From: Parvibaculum sp049651025
GTDB lineage: Bacteria > Pseudomonadota > Alphaproteobacteria > Parvibaculales > Parvibaculaceae
Assembly: GCF_049651025.1 (NCBI RefSeq)
Contig: NZ_JBASBH010000077.1
Coordinates: 1 to 64,000, forward strand
Length of the DNA stretch: 64,000 nt
Direction: 5' to 3'
Shown: positions 63,324 through 64,000 of the stretch, piece by piece
Position numbering within the stretch: the first letter of the stretch is position 1
Layout: each line of letters starts with the position of its first letter
The notes under the pieces: model-generated
What the model was told of the DNA's origin: nothing
Seen by the model: only the letters and a program-made list of their open reading frames with translations
The model's database searches: none
Program-made: the position numbers and the translations under genes

Positions 63324-63836
63324 ATGAGCACCGAAAACAAGATCGAACGGCATACGATCGCCGTCCTCGTGGACAACGAGGCGGGCGTCCTTGCGCGCGT
63401 CATCGGGCTTTTTTCGGGCCGGGGTTACAATATCGAGAGCCTGACGGTGGCCGAAGTCGATCAGACAGGGCATACCTCGCGCATCACGATCGTCACCCGG
63501 GGCACGCCCATGGTGATCGAACAGATCAAGGCGCAGCTCGAACGGCTGGTTCCGGTGCACAAGGTCGTGGACCTGAGCAGCGACAAGCCGGGCATCGAGC
63601 GCGAAATGGCGATGGTCAAGGTCGCCGGCACTGGCGACAAACGTGTGGAGGCGCTGCGTCTGGCAGATGCTTTTCGCGCCCGTGTCATTGATACGACGCT
63701 CTCCTCCTTCGTTTTCGAAGTGACGGGCGCGCCGGAGAAGATCGACGCTTTTGTCGGATTGATGAGGCCGCTTGGCCTCGTGGATGTGTCGCGGACCGGG
63801 GTTGTCGCCATCGCGCGCGGCCCGGAAGCGATGTAA
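63324..63836 (+). CDS. ilvN: Acetolactate synthase small (regulatory) subunit
   Basis: Activates the large subunit and gives valine feedback inhibition. 170 aa from ATG 63324. An N-terminal ACT domain (HTIAVLVDNEAGVLARVIGL, then FSGRGYNIESLTV) and the C-terminal ALS_ss domain (REMAMVKVAGTGDKRVEAL ... FVGLMRPLGLVDVSRTG). Long (IlvH-type) form. The gap to ilvB is 82 nt. Confidence 0.95.
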   Translation: MSTENKIERHTIAVLVDNEAGVLARVIGLFSGRGYNIESLTVAEVDQTGHTSRITIVTRGTPMVIEQIKAQLERLVPVHKVVDLSSDKPGIEREMAMVKVAGTGDKRVEALRLADAFRARVIDTTLSSFVFEVTGAPEKIDAFVGLMRPLGLVDVSRTGVVAIARGPEAM

Positions 63837-63872
63837 CGAACAACTTACGCAGATACGAAAAGGACGAGAGCC

Positions 63873-64000
63873 ATGCGCGTTTATTATGATCGCGACGCAG
63901 ATGTGAACCTCATCAAGGGCAAGAAAGTCGCAATCGTCGGCTATGGCAGCCAGGGCCATGCACATGCGCTCAACCTGCGCGACAGCGGCGCCAAGGAAGT
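63873..64000 (+). CDS. ilvC: Ketol-acid reductoisomerase IlvC, 3' end beyond the window
   Basis: First 42 residues are visible: MRVYYDRDADVNLIKGKKVAIVGYGSQGHAHALNLRDSG in the usual start of class I KARI, with the NADPH-binding GYGSQGHAHALNL. AAGGACGAGAG precedes the ATG. It follows ilvN by 36 nt, so ilvB-ilvN-ilvC is one operon. Confidence 0.95.
   Translation, partial: MRVYYDRDADVNLIKGKKVAIVGYGSQGHAHALNLRDSGAKE

Overview
The window is a gene-dense stretch of an alphaproteobacterial chromosome with high GC content. It probably comes from the Hyphomicrobiales/Rhizobiales side; a Parvibaculum-like organism is my best guess, but the sequence does not prove the genus. Evidence for this placement: a division and cell wall (dcw) cluster that runs on as ftsZ-lpxC-bamD-recN-ligA; an SspB with the alphaproteobacterial C-terminal ClpX-docking tail; a circularly permuted, two-piece tmRNA; and the DUF4169, ribbon-helix-helix, fumC and sspB neighbourhood. 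I see no insertion sequence, prophage, CRISPR array, rRNA or tRNA. The only gap between protein genes longer than 300 bases (43838-44314) holds the tmRNA gene.

Layout. 1-16911 (+): dcw cluster ftsI(partial)-murE-murF-mraY-murD-ftsW-murG-murC-murB-ddl-ftsQ-ftsA-ftsZ, almost every junction overlapping by 1-13 nt. It makes lipid II from UDP-MurNAc precursors and builds the Z-ring. A 50-codon ORF bridges ftsA and ftsZ exactly. 17146-23020 (+): lpxC, bamD, recN, ligA. 23041-29597 (mostly -): a secreted unknown protein between two copies of a 92-bp palindromic repeat, then pepP-like peptidase, prmA, uvrD/pcrA and a thioesterase. 29678-32049: a D-lactate dehydrogenase-like flavoprotein, a DUF1345 membrane protein and a CsbD-like protein. 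32106-35834 (-): a TetR, membrane fusion lipoprotein, ABC ATPase and ABC permease exporter operon with a perfect palindromic operator. 35986-43837: DUF4169 protein, AsmA, ribbon-helix-helix protein, fumC, sspB, a VIT-type transporter and a PfpI-family protein. 43870-44195 (-): ssrA. 44315-47051 (+): ferric-iron ABC binding protein and permease without an ATPase gene. 47224-48664 (+): thyA, a 45-aa membrane microprotein ORF and folA, all overlapping. 48788-54133 (+): dienelactone-hydrolase-like protein, glutathione-dependent formaldehyde dehydrogenase, GNAT, flavin amine oxidase, SMP-30 protein and a small secreted protein. 54329-59432: Mrp (-), then hflK-hflC-DUF2065-degP (+). 59489-61352: serB (-) and miaA (+) head to head. 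61484-64000 (+): ilvB, ilvN and the start of ilvC.

The main unexplained structure is two families of intergenic palindromic repeats (seven copies) and two small ORFs that couple essential gene pairs (ftsA/ftsZ and thyA/folA). Also notable are an Mrp ATPase without its CxxC cysteines and the co-location of tmRNA with its ClpXP adaptor SspB. No clearly new multi-gene system is evident. Gene identities rest on motifs and gene order read by eye; no database search was possible.
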